From: JBIOHP01 sp044449065
GTDB taxonomy: Bacteria > Bacteroidota > Ignavibacteria > UBA10030 > SZUA-254
Direction: 5' to 3'
Assembly (NCBI GenBank): GCA_044449065.1
Contig: JBIOHP010000014.1
Span: 1 to 64,000 of the forward strand
DNA length: 64,000 bases
In this document: positions 16,072 through 24,574 of the stretch, piece by piece
Layout: each line of letters starts with the position of its first letter
Position numbering within the stretch: the stretch's first letter is position 1
Position numbers and translations under genes: made by a program
The notes under the pieces: generated by a model
Told to the model about the DNA's origin: nothing
What the model saw: the letters and a program-made list of their open reading frames with translations, nothing else
The model's database searches: none

Positions 16072-18443
16072 ATAAACGTCTTCATCTGACAATAAGGGGA
16101 GCAGTGCAGGGCGTAGGGTTCCGGCCGTTTATTTACCGCCTTGCCGTTCAGATGGGATTAACCGGATGGGTAAATAATTCTTCAGGCGGAGTCTTCATAG
16201 AGGTTGAAGGTCTAAAACATGACTTGGATTCTTTTCTCTTGAAAATTTCCGTGGAGAAACCGCCCCGCGCCTTTATTCAAAGCATCGAATCACGATTCCT
16301 TGATCCGAAGGGTTTCACGTCATTTAATATTATCGAGAGCACATCCGAAGGAACAATCTCTGCTCTTGTGCTGCCCGATATCGCTACGTGCCCCGATTGC
16401 CTGGATGAAATTTTCGATTCCACTAACCGGCGTTACCTCTACCCCTTCACCAATTGCACAAACTGCGGTCCGCGGTTTACGATTATCGAAGCGCTTCCCT
16501 ACGACCGGTCAAATACGACAATGAAGAAGTTCCATCTCTGCAATATTTGCCGGAGTGAATATGAAAATCCAGCCGACCGCAGGTTCCATGCTGAACCCAA
16601 CGCCTGTCCCATCTGCGGACCCTCGCTGGAACTTTGGGACGACTGTGGAACAAAAATTGCGCGGCGCGACGAAGCAGTAATGGAAACAGTGAAGGCAATC
16701 CGGTCAGGTAAAATAGTTGCCGTAAAAGGCATCGGCGGATTCCATCTTATCTGCGACGCCGAATCAAATAACACCGTGTTGAAGCTGCGGCAGAGAAAAC
16801 AACGCGAAGAAAAACCATTCGCACTTCTCTATCCCGATCTGGAGCAGGTAAAGCGCGACTGCGAAGTGTCAGACCTTGAAGCGCGGCTGCTTACTTCGCC
16901 TGAATCTCCCATTGTACTTCTTAAGAAAAAACGGGAAGCCAGCCAGCATATTTCTGAAAATATCGCTCCGGGGAATCCCAATCTTGGGATTATGCTGCCG
17001 AGTTCGCCTCTTCACCACATTCTGATGAAAACGCTCCGGTTCCCGGTGATCGCAACAAGCGGTAATTTATCTGATGAACCTATTTGTATCGATGGACGCG
17101 AAGCGGTTAAACGGCTTAAGGGAATTGCCGATCTCTTCCTGACGCACAATCGCCCCATCCTCAGACATGTGGACGATTCCATCACACGGGTAATACTGGA
17201 ATCGGAACAGGTTCTGCGGCGCGCAAGAGGATATGCTCCCTTACCTGTGCACTTGAATGATGATTCCAATACGGGAAGCTCCAACCATATCTATCCATCG
17301 GTGTTAGCTCTTGGCGGTCACCTTAAAAATACCATCGCACTTACTGCTGAAAACAATGTATTCATCAGCCAGCATATCGGCGATCTGGAAAACCATGAAT
17401 CATTTGATGCATTTGAGCATGTGATAAAAAGTTTCAAAAATCTCTACCGGTCGGAACCGGAACAAATTATAACCGATCTCCATCCGGAGTATCTTTCTTC
17501 AACGTATGGGTTATTGCTGACTGATCACCCATACGCCGTGCAGCATCATTATGCCCACATAGCATCCTGCATGGCGGAAAATGGTTTGGATGGAAGGGTG
17601 CTCGGCGTATCATGGGATGGCACCGGCTATGGCACCGACGGCACAATCTGGGGCGGGGAATTTTTATTAACGGACAATACCTCTTTTTCCCGGGTCGCAA
17701 CAATCAGAGATTTTCATCTTCCCGGTGGAGATAAGGCAATCAGAGAACCACGGCGCACAGCGATTGGATTACTTTATGAAATGATGGGTGATCGTGTTTT
17801 TTTACGGGATGATCTCATTCCCCTCACGGTGTGTTCAGCCGGCGAACGCGACATGTTTCAGCAAATACTGAAAAAAAATATTAACTCTCCTGTTACCTCA
17901 AGCGCAGGCAGGTTGTTCGATGCCGTTGCATCGCTTCTTGGACTCTGCCAAACTTCAACATATGAAGGGCAAGCGGGAATGGCTTTAGAATTCGCCATCG
18001 GTGACACGTCAACAGACGAGGTATACCCGTTCGAACTACATGCAAAGGAAATGTTCAGTTATAATAAGAATGTATGCCATACGCTCGTTGTCGATTGGGA
18101 AAAAATTATACTCGGTATCAACGAAGATATGGCAAAGGGGAGAAAGATCTCACTCATCAGCGCTAAGTTTCATAATTCATTATCAGCAATAATTTTAGCC
18201 GTCGCAAAAAAAATCGGCGAGCCACGCATTGTACTGAGCGGCGGCTGCTTCCAGAATCGATACCTGACTGAACGCACAAATCAACTGTTAATAAATGAAG
18301 GATTCCATCCTTACTGGCATCAACGGATTCCGCCGAATGACGGCGGAATCGCTTTAGGCCAGGTGTATGCTTACTATCGAATGAAATCGGAACATAAACC
18401 TATATCTATCAACCAACCAAATATGATGGAGACAATAAAATGA
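16068..18443 (+). CDS. hypF: Carbamoyltransferase HypF
   Basis: HypF makes the cyanide precursor by transferring carbamoyl groups to HypE. The start at 16068 overlaps the hypB stop (ATGA) and gives MNKRLHLTIRGAVQGVGFRPF. The order is an acylphosphatase domain (about 1-90), two CxxC zinc pairs around CPDC/CTNC and CNIC/CPIC (about 105-185), a YrdC-like domain (about 200-385), and a Kae1-like domain with HHYAH and SWDGTGYGTDG. SGGCFQNRYL near the C-terminus belongs to the last domain. At 791 residues it is full length. The next gene starts in a 4-base overlap. Confidence 0.96.
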   Translation: MNKRLHLTIRGAVQGVGFRPFIYRLAVQMGLTGWVNNSSGGVFIEVEGLKHDLDSFLLKISVEKPPRAFIQSIESRFLDPKGFTSFNIIESTSEGTISALVLPDIATCPDCLDEIFDSTNRRYLYPFTNCTNCGPRFTIIEALPYDRSNTTMKKFHLCNICRSEYENPADRRFHAEPNACPICGPSLELWDDCGTKIARRDEAVMETVKAIRSGKIVAVKGIGGFHLICDAESNNTVLKLRQRKQREEKPFALLYPDLEQVKRDCEVSDLEARLLTSPESPIVLLKKKREASQHISENIAPGNPNLGIMLPSSPLHHILMKTLRFPVIATSGNLSDEPICIDGREAVKRLKGIADLFLTHNRPILRHVDDSITRVILESEQVLRRARGYAPLPVHLNDDSNTGSSNHIYPSVLALGGHLKNTIALTAENNVFISQHIGDLENHESFDAFEHVIKSFKNLYRSEPEQIITDLHPEYLSSTYGLLLTDHPYAVQHHYAHIASCMAENGLDGRVLGVSWDGTGYGTDGTIWGGEFLLTDNTSFSRVATIRDFHLPGGDKAIREPRRTAIGLLYEMMGDRVFLRDDLIPLTVCSAGERDMFQQILKKNINSPVTSSAGRLFDAVASLLGLCQTSTYEGQAGMALEFAIGDTSTDEVYPFELHAKEMFSYNKNVCHTLVVDWEKIILGINEDMAKGRKISLISAKFHNSLSAIILAVAKKIGEPRIVLSGGCFQNRYLTERTNQLLINEGFHPYWHQRIPPNDGGIALGQVYAYYRMKSEHKPISINQPNMMETIK

Positions 18444-18634
18444 AAGGCCATATAGGAGAAATCATCGAGATTTACATCCTGGGCGGAACTACGATGGGAT
18501 TGATTCGGATAAAGGGCGAATTGATTGACGTCCCATTGATGCTCCTGATGGACGCCAAGAAAGGCGACCGCATTATCGTCGGATCCGGAATCGCGCTTTC
18601 ATTAGCCGCTTCTGAAAAAATAATTAAGAACTGA
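18440..18634 (+). CDS. Small HypC/HupF-like protein without the catalytic cysteine
   Basis: The 64-residue product overlaps the hypF stop by 4 bases and ends 1 base before hypC. Its pattern GEIIEIYILGGTTMGLIRIKG... followed by DAKKGDRIIVGSGIAL resembles the small OB-like fold of HypC. It starts MKGHIGEI rather than MCLAIP, so the essential N-terminal cysteine that carries the Fe(CN)2CO unit is absent. It may be a HypC paralogue with a scaffold or chaperone role. The relationship is judged from pattern only. Confidence 0.75.
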   Translation: MKGHIGEIIEIYILGGTTMGLIRIKGELIDVPLMLLMDAKKGDRIIVGSGIALSLAASEKIIKN

Positions 18635-18635
18635 T

Positions 18636-18893
18636 ATGTGTCTGGCAATTCCCGGGAAACTTGTTGAGATCGTCGGCGCATCAGAGCCGCTGATGGGAAC
18701 AGTTGTCTTCGGCGGAGTTAAACAAAACGTTTGCCTTGCGTTCGTGCCCGATGTGAAAGTGGGAGAATACGTCCTTGTGCATGTCGGTTTCGCCATCAAT
18801 ACGATGGATGAAACTGAGGCAAACAAAACGCTCCAACTACTACGGGAAATGGACGCTGCTGCGCTACAAGAACCCATGCCGGATGTAACATAA
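18636..18893 (+). CDS. hypC: Hydrogenase assembly chaperone HypC
   Basis: The 85-residue protein begins MCLAIPGKLVEI, the hallmark of HypC, whose Cys2 holds the iron centre together with HypD before it is handed to the large subunit. The gene sits between the HypC-like gene and hypD. The C-terminal LLREMDAAALQE is a normal tail for the family. Confidence 0.95.
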   Translation: MCLAIPGKLVEIVGASEPLMGTVVFGGVKQNVCLAFVPDVKVGEYVLVHVGFAINTMDETEANKTLQLLREMDAAALQEPMPDVT

Positions 18894-18907
18894 GGATTCT
18901 ATAGTCC

Positions 18908-20017
18908 GTGAAATATATTGATGAATATAGAGATCAACAGTCCATCCAAAAATATTCACGGTTAATCCATCAGACCTGCCGCCATGCATGGTCGATCATG
19001 GAAATTTGCGGCGGGCAAACGCATACCATTGTTAAATATGGCATAGAACAGCTTCTCCCCTCTCAAATCACTCTTCTGCATGGTCCCGGCTGTCCTGTCT
19101 GTGTAACTCCTCTTGAAATAATTGATAAATCAATTTCCCTCGCGTCACAGCGCGACATAATATTCACATCGTTCGGAGACATGCTCCGCGTCCCCGGTTC
19201 AGTCAAAGACTTGCTGATGGTAAAAGCGGAAGGCGGCGATATCCGCATTGTTTATTCCCCGCTCACTGCTGTAAAAATTGCTCAAGAAAATCCCAATAAA
19301 AAGGTTGTTTTTCTTGCGGTGGGATTCGAGACCACGGCGCCTGCAAATGCGATGGCGCTTCGACAGGCAAAAATCCTCGGCTTGAAAAATTTCTTCGTCC
19401 TTTGCTCGCATGTGCTTGTCCCGCCGGCAATCGAAGCGCTTCTCTCCAATCCATCAAATACGATACAGGCATTCCTTGCCGCGGGTCATGTGTGCACTAT
19501 TATGGGGTATGAGGAATATATACCAATCGCTGAGCGATATAAAATCCCGATAATTGTAACAGGGTTTGAGCCGCTGGATATCCTGCAAGGAATCTATCTC
19601 GCGGTGAAACAACTTGAAGAAGGCAAGCATACAGTCGAAAATCAATATCTCCGATCCGTCAAATCATCCGGAAACAGGCAGGCGCAAGATCTTATTCGCG
19701 AGGTATTTCGTGTAACCGAGAGGAAATGGCGGGGGATTGGAACGATTCCCCAAAGCGGATTGACACTGAGCGAAGAATATGAAGCATTCGATGCTGAACG
19801 ATATTTTCATTTGGATGGAATTGAGACTGAAGAATCAACCGATTGTATTTCCGGGGCAGTGCTGCAAGGAAATAAAAAACCGGCTGATTGTCCGAAGTTT
19901 CGGAACGGCTGCACTCCCGAACATCCGCTTGGCGCGCCGATGGTCTCATCCGAAGGCGTCTGCGCGACGTACTACCGGTACGCGCCTGTAACGTTCGAAA
20001 AAACGGAGAGAGTATGA
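18908..20017 (+). CDS. hypD: Hydrogenase Fe-ligand assembly protein HypD
   Basis: HypD, a 4Fe-4S protein, assembles the Fe(CN)2CO group with HypC. The start codon is GTG at 18908, followed by KYIDEYRDQ; no ATG fits the family N-terminus. MEICGGQTHTIVKYG (about 33-47) and HGPGCPVCVTP (about 60-70) hold the redox-active cysteines. The C-terminal cysteine cluster around CTPEHPLGAPMVSSEGVC binds the iron-sulfur cluster. At 369 residues the length is normal. hypE is separated by a repeat-filled spacer of 388 bases, unlike the tight packing before it. Confidence 0.95.
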   Translation: MKYIDEYRDQQSIQKYSRLIHQTCRHAWSIMEICGGQTHTIVKYGIEQLLPSQITLLHGPGCPVCVTPLEIIDKSISLASQRDIIFTSFGDMLRVPGSVKDLLMVKAEGGDIRIVYSPLTAVKIAQENPNKKVVFLAVGFETTAPANAMALRQAKILGLKNFFVLCSHVLVPPAIEALLSNPSNTIQAFLAAGHVCTIMGYEEYIPIAERYKIPIIVTGFEPLDILQGIYLAVKQLEEGKHTVENQYLRSVKSSGNRQAQDLIREVFRVTERKWRGIGTIPQSGLTLSEEYEAFDAERYFHLDGIETEESTDCISGAVLQGNKKPADCPKFRNGCTPEHPLGAPMVSSEGVCATYYRYAPVTFEKTERV

Positions 20018-20405
20018 CGCCGGGATACTATTCATCGATCTATGGAGATTGTTCACCGATTCGTAACCCCCTCCGATGCAAAAAACGCATCGTGTCCCCC
20101 TTGCAAATGGGGGACACACGTAAGGCAAGCAATGTGAAACGTCATCGCGAGTCCGCCTCCCGCCATCGTTTTTCGCGGGAGGCGGACGTCGCCTGCCCGA
20201 CTGCGTCGTTCGGGCGGGCGATCTCCTTACCTCTATGCAAATTGTTAAGATATGAATCTGGTTTGAAACATGGAGTCAACTTTTCACACGCTCTGAATCC
20301 CCTGCGATGCAAAAAACGCATCGCGTCCCCCTTGCAAATGGGGGACACGACTAAGCAAATAAATCGCTTCCATCAAAAAAGATCGACATTACGAAAAACA
20401 ATCGC
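20018..20405. repeat. Mosaic repeat spacer between hypD and hypE
   Basis: No gene is seen here. The spacer is built of repeats. A 50-base direct repeat occurs at 20068-20117 and 20299-20348 with two mismatches. Each copy contains two hairpins: GATGC/GCATC and GTCCCCC/GGGGGAC. Between the copies lie a perfect 13-base inverted repeat (20151-20163 with 20175-20187) and a 10-base near-perfect one (20191-20200 with 20210-20219). Short frames across it on both strands are by-products of the repeats. Confidence 0.8.
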
Positions 20406-21446
20406 ATGACTTCTCTTTCCTGCCCCATACCGCTCTCGGAATATAGTAAGATACTGCTCGCGCACGGCGGTGGCGGCAAACTCACCCAGCATCTGATACA
20501 AAAGATGTTTGTGCCGGCATTCCAAAATCCCATATTAGAGCCGCTGCATGATGGGGCAGTTCTTAATATCAACGGGGGTAGATTGGCGTTCACAACCGAT
20601 TCATACGTCGTGAACCCGCTTTTTTTCCCGGGCGGCAATATCGGCGACCTGGCAATCAATGGTACGGTAAACGATCTCGCGATGTGCGGAGCCAAACCGT
20701 TATACTTATCTGCAGGGTTTATCATCGAAGAAGGATTTCCCCTCGATGAATTATGGCAGGTTGTTTGCGCTATGGAACAAGCAGCGAAAAAAGCCGAGGT
20801 GCTGGTTGTTACGGGCGATACGAAAGTCGTTGAAAAAGGGAAAGGCGATAAACTTTTTATCAATACATCTGGCATTGGAGTTATTAAGGATGGCATCCAT
20901 ATCCATCCTTCGCGGATTTGTAACGGCGATAAAATTATCATCAACGGTGGCATAGGAGATCACGGAATAGCGATCTTATCCAAGCGCCAGGGATTGGAAT
21001 TTGAGTCAGCCCTTATCAGCGACACCGCGGCTTTGAATGGAATCGTTTCCAGCATTCTTGGGATAACGAGCGAAATTCACATGATGCGCGATCCAACGCG
21101 CGGCGGAATCGCGAGCGTCATGAATGAGATAGCCGGACAAGCGGGCAAGGGTATTCTCCTCGATGAGAACGCTATCCCTGTTTCTGAACCGGTGAGGGGA
21201 GCATGCGAGATACTCGGTTTTGATCCTTTGTATATCGCGAACGAAGGAAAGTGCGTTGTCTTCGTCGAAGCGAAAGTCGCCGATAAAGTTCTCGCCACGA
21301 TGCAAGCCCATCCATTGGGAAAAAATGCGGCGATTATCGGCGAAGTCGTTTCCGATCATCCGGGCATTGTTGTACTAAAAACGGGCATCGGCAGCAAGCG
21401 TATCGTTGATATGATTTCCGGGGAACAACTGCCGAGAATCTGTTGA
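20406..21446 (+). CDS. hypE: Hydrogenase expression/formation protein HypE
   Basis: HypE dehydrates the carbamoylated C-terminal cysteine to a thiocyanate, the source of the cyanide ligands. The protein ends PRIC, the conserved modified cysteine. N-terminal LLAHGGGGKLTQHLI and the ATP-binding DPTRGGIASVMNE block are typical of this PurM-like family. At 346 residues it is full length. It closes the hyp set, which is complete in this window (A to F). Confidence 0.96.
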   Translation: MTSLSCPIPLSEYSKILLAHGGGGKLTQHLIQKMFVPAFQNPILEPLHDGAVLNINGGRLAFTTDSYVVNPLFFPGGNIGDLAINGTVNDLAMCGAKPLYLSAGFIIEEGFPLDELWQVVCAMEQAAKKAEVLVVTGDTKVVEKGKGDKLFINTSGIGVIKDGIHIHPSRICNGDKIIINGGIGDHGIAILSKRQGLEFESALISDTAALNGIVSSILGITSEIHMMRDPTRGGIASVMNEIAGQAGKGILLDENAIPVSEPVRGACEILGFDPLYIANEGKCVVFVEAKVADKVLATMQAHPLGKNAAIIGEVVSDHPGIVVLKTGIGSKRIVDMISGEQLPRIC

Positions 21447-21594
21447 TTCCCGCAATCCAGGGAAATTGGGTAATCTGCTCCGTTTTCTATACTTTCCAAT
21501 AAACATTAAAATAAAAACCTATTAGTTATTATTTAGCAACTTAATTAAAAATTTTTTACATTAATAATCATTCACCAATCATAACAAAATCACT

Positions 21595-22038
21595 ATGAGC
21601 ATCCTTTTCAGCAAACAATGTGAGTACGCGCTTCAGGCGGTGCTTTATCTCGCACTCAAAAAACCGGGTGAAGCGACATCCATTCGCGAGCTCACAGAAC
21701 ATTTAAAAACTCCTTACCATTTCATGGCAAAAATTCTGCAAGACCTGGGGTACAAGGGCTTGTTAAAATCCGGGAAAGGCCATAACGGCGGATTCACGCT
21801 TGCCCTGCCGGCAAAAGATATTACCTTCCTCCATATCATTGAAGCCATCGACGGGCTGAACTTTATGAACGGCTGCGTGGTTGGCTTCGGAGATTGCAAC
21901 GACAAAGCTCCCTGCCCTCTTCACGATAAGTGGGGACCGGCGCGCGATGCAATGTACAAAATGATCGTATCAAAAAGCATTGCGCAGATGGCGAAGGAAT
22001 CCAAAAAGCCCCAGTACAAAAATTTTAAGAAGCGGTAA
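21595..22038 (+). CDS. Rrf2-family transcriptional regulator with Fe-S cysteines
   Basis: The 147-residue protein has the winged-helix N-terminus of the Rrf2 family (CEYALQAVLYLA, about 9-20; helix-turn-helix around TSIRELTEHLKTPYHFMAKIL). The cysteine trio GCVVGFGDCNDKAPC (about 93-107) matches the cluster-binding loop of IscR/NsrR-type members, so it probably senses iron-sulfur state, NO or redox. The 148-base AT-rich spacer before it presumably holds its own promoter. Its targets are unknown; the hydrogenase genes upstream and the REP-flanked region downstream give no firm clue. Confidence 0.9.
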   Translation: MSILFSKQCEYALQAVLYLALKKPGEATSIRELTEHLKTPYHFMAKILQDLGYKGLLKSGKGHNGGFTLALPAKDITFLHIIEAIDGLNFMNGCVVGFGDCNDKAPCPLHDKWGPARDAMYKMIVSKSIAQMAKESKKPQYKNFKKR

Positions 22039-22121
22039 GATAAAAAGTTTTAAGTCGCCGCAAAGGATAGGAAGATGCGGCGTTAACTTACCGAATAAAC
22101 CATTTGATGGATTAACCCAAC

Positions 22122-22193
22122 TTGTTCGATACCTCCGGCATCGAACAAACGTTTGTTACAAATAGCTATAAATGTCCGATCCCTCCGGGATCG
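22122..22193. repeat. REP-like unit B in inverted orientation
   Basis: TTGTTCGATACC-TCC-GGCATCGAACAA at 22122-22148 and CGATCCC-TCC-GGGATCG at 22177-22193 flank a linker containing ATAGCTATAAATG. This is the inverted form of the B units at 3108-3174 and 3817-3883. The loop is TCC rather than TTC, so the family has sub-types. Confidence 0.8.
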
Positions 22194-22272
22194 TTTGCGG
22201 TCAGCGACTTCTAAACGCGATTGTATTGAGAAAAGAATCATGCCACATTATTTAGATTGAAGAAATGATAAC

Positions 22273-22339
22273 TGATGCCGAAGGCATCAAACGTTTATAG
22301 AAGCATAAACCATCCCGGATGACGACGCCGGAGGCGTCG
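22273..22339. repeat. REP-like unit A in inverted orientation
   Basis: TGATGCC-GAA-GGCATCA at 22273-22289 and CGACGCC-GGA-GGCGTCG at 22323-22339 flank a linker with 'AACCATCCCGGAT'. This is the inverted counterpart of the A units near the transposase at 2962 and 3654. Confidence 0.8.
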
Positions 22340-22679
22340 AAGATGCACGTGTCCGAATTTATATGCTCGTATCGTCATTAACGACGTTGCATTTTGTATG
22401 AGTTTGATTTATCAAACTCCTTTTATTCTCCGACCATCCCTATTCAAGATATTATGTTTGACATATAGATTTTAATATGCTTCCCATCCTCTCGGAGGAG
22501 GGGGTCAGGGAGTGGTCTAATTCAAGAAGATTGTTATTGTCAAACTTAGCAATCGACAACGGGACCACTCCCGTTAAACCATAACGGGACGGGAAAAGCA
22601 CCCGCCCTGTCCCATTTCGCTACCACAAAATTGGACATCCGACCTTCAAAACAAGGATGGGTACGAACGCAGAGTAGAT

Positions 22680-23207
22680 TTAATTCTTAACCGCTTTCCT
22701 GCATTCCTCACAGAGAGATTTTCCCTTAATATCGATTTCTTCCACGGCGGTGGAGGCGTGCATGGCGCAGTTGTAATTGCGGCAATGGATAAGTCCGTAG
22801 GTATGCCCCAGCTCGTGGACGGATTCTTTCAGGAGGCGTTCTTCCAGCAAAGTCCGGTTGGCGGGAAATCCGTACAGCGTTTCATCGAGGCGGAAGGTTG
22901 AAACAACCGCCGCTCTGCCGGAGAGCTGCGCCTCGCCGAATACATACGTCAGCACAGGCACAAACAAATCCAGCCCGGTGATCCCGAGTATTTTATTTCC
23001 ATTCTCGGGATATTTCTGGAGAATGGAAGCGAGGAGCGCTGTGGAATTGTGCTGGTTGCGCTTCAAATCAAACGCAAACGCGGGGTTAAGACCATGTTGT
23101 TCTTCCACGGTGACCGTTGAACCCAATTCCAACGCTAACAAGCTTACAAGCGGGTCAACGAGTCCTCGGTGGACCGGTTTAATGGGGAGTAAAATAATCG
23201 CGGGCAT
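22680..23207 (-). CDS. amzA: Archaemetzincin-family metalloprotease
   Basis: The 175-residue protein carries the complete archaemetzincin signature: HELGHTYGLIHC (about residues 132-143), then a Cys-x4-Cys-x-Met with CRNYNCAM, and a downstream CEEC pair for the structural zinc. Members are zinc proteases or presumed proteases with poorly known substrates. No signal peptide is seen, so it should be cytoplasmic. The start is 3 bases after the stop of the sigma-54 response regulator, so it is very probably the third gene of the kinase-regulator operon, an unusual partner for a two-component system. Confidence 0.9.
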   Translation of the reverse strand: MPAIILLPIKPVHRGLVDPLVSLLALELGSTVTVEEQHGLNPAFAFDLKRNQHNSTALLASILQKYPENGNKILGITGLDLFVPVLTYVFGEAQLSGRAAVVSTFRLDETLYGFPANRTLLEERLLKESVHELGHTYGLIHCRNYNCAMHASTAVEEIDIKGKSLCEECRKAVKN

Positions 23208-23210
23208 CGC

Positions 23211-24569
23211 TCATGGCTTCTTGAGTCCGTATTTCGCTATTTTATTATAAAGCGTCACCCTGTCGATATTCAGAATCTCCGCCGCGCGGGTAATATTCCA
23301 GCCGGTGCGGTTCAATATTTTTTCGGTATGAATTTTTTCGATGGCGTGGAGCGAATCGTCATCCGCGTTATGATTGTTATTCACCGGGGTATTGAACGGA
23401 ATATGCTGCGCGCAGATCGATGGCGGCTTGGCAAGTACCATCGCCCGTTCTATCACGTTTTCCAGTTCGCGCACGTTCCCGGGCCAGTGGTATTTCATCA
23501 GCAGCTCCATTGCATCGTTGGCGATGGATGTCACCTGTTTGTTCATCGCCCGTGCGTATTTGGCGATGAAGTGGTGAACGAGATCGGGAATATCCGCCGT
23601 CCGGTCGCGAAGCGGCGGTATGGTGATACTGAAAACATTCAGACGGTAATACAAATCTTCCCTGAACGCTCCCGATTGCACGTCGGACTCGATATCCCTA
23701 TTCGTCGCGGCGATGACGCGGAAATCGCTTTTCACCGAATCGTTTCCGCCGACGCGCGTGAATTGCTTCGACTCCAGGACGCGGAGGAGCTCCACCTGCA
23801 TCTTCGGGCTGATCGTTCCAACTTCATCCAAAAATATGGTGCCGCCATCCGCCATTTCAAATTTTCCCTTGCGCCGGTACTGCGCGCCGGTAAACGCGCC
23901 CCGTTCATGGCCGAAGAGTTCGCTTTCCAGCAATGATTCGGTCACCGCGCCGCAGTTCACTGCAATAATCGGGAAATATCTCCGGTCGCTGTTTGCATGG
24001 ATCGTCCGAGCGATAAGTTCCTTGCCCGTCCCGCTTTCCCCGCGGATCATCACGGTGGTATCGGTCTTTGCAACGGTTTTCGCCAGTTCAATCACATGCT
24101 GAATCTCTGCGCTCGTGCCGACAATCTCGTCGCCCACCGCCATTTCGGATATACGTTCGTGCAACCGGACGTTTTCGTCGGTGAGCAATTTTTGTTTCAG
24201 CGCATTAGTGACCAGATGCATCAGGTGTTCGGGATCGACGGGCTTGGTAACGTAATCGAATGCTCCTTCTTTCAATGCCTGAACCGCGCTTTCCACCGAT
24301 GCGAACGCGGTGATCATAATAATGATTGCGTTCTTATCGATCTCTTTAAGTTTTTTCTGAAGCTCCAATCCGCTGATGCCCGGCATTTTGATATCGAGCA
24401 GGATAACGTCCCATGGACCTTTACCCATAAGGTGAAGGGCATGCATGCCGTCTTCAGCAGTTTCCACGCGGAAGCCGTCTTCCCGGAACCATTTGGAAAG
24501 GGAGTCACGCACAATGATTTCATCGTCGACAACCAGAATGTTTGCTTTATATGTCGTTTTTCCATTCAT
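23211..24569 (-). CDS. Sigma-54-dependent response regulator (NtrC family)
   Basis: At 452 residues it has a receiver (about 1-125; phosphorylation Asp in ILLDIKMPG, Lys in YVTKPVD), an AAA+ domain (about 145-385; Walker A GESGTGKE, GAFTGA loop, FLDEVGTISP Walker B), and a Fis-type helix-turn-helix (about 412-452). The intact GAFTGA loop indicates that it can open sigma-54 promoters. The kinase gene ends 5 bases upstream and the archaemetzincin begins 3 bases downstream. Its targets may include the -24/-12 promoters found at 26243, 30282, 38446, 40734, 43860 and 44482. Confidence 0.95.
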   Translation of the reverse strand: MNGKTTYKANILVVDDEIIVRDSLSKWFREDGFRVETAEDGMHALHLMGKGPWDVILLDIKMPGISGLELQKKLKEIDKNAIIIMITAFASVESAVQALKEGAFDYVTKPVDPEHLMHLVTNALKQKLLTDENVRLHERISEMAVGDEIVGTSAEIQHVIELAKTVAKTDTTVMIRGESGTGKELIARTIHANSDRRYFPIIAVNCGAVTESLLESELFGHERGAFTGAQYRRKGKFEMADGGTIFLDEVGTISPKMQVELLRVLESKQFTRVGGNDSVKSDFRVIAATNRDIESDVQSGAFREDLYYRLNVFSITIPPLRDRTADIPDLVHHFIAKYARAMNKQVTSIANDAMELLMKYHWPGNVRELENVIERAMVLAKPPSICAQHIPFNTPVNNNHNADDDSLHAIEKIHTEKILNRTGWNITRAAEILNIDRVTLYNKIAKYGLKKP

Positions 24570-24574
24570 AGAAA

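Larger units (their letters stand above)
22039..22679. other. Non-coding region with REP-like palindromes and other inverted repeats
   Basis: No credible gene occurs in these 640 bases, which separate the plus-strand and minus-strand halves of the window. REP-like units lie at 22122-22193 and 22273-22339 (listed separately). At 22508-22517 and 22563-22572 there is a 10-base inverted repeat, GGGAGTGGTC/GACCACTCCC. A second one, AACGGG-ACCACT-CCCGTT, covers 22559-22576 and overlaps it. GC-rich stems near 22587-22613 could end the minus-strand transcript of the archaemetzincin gene. Confidence 0.7.
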
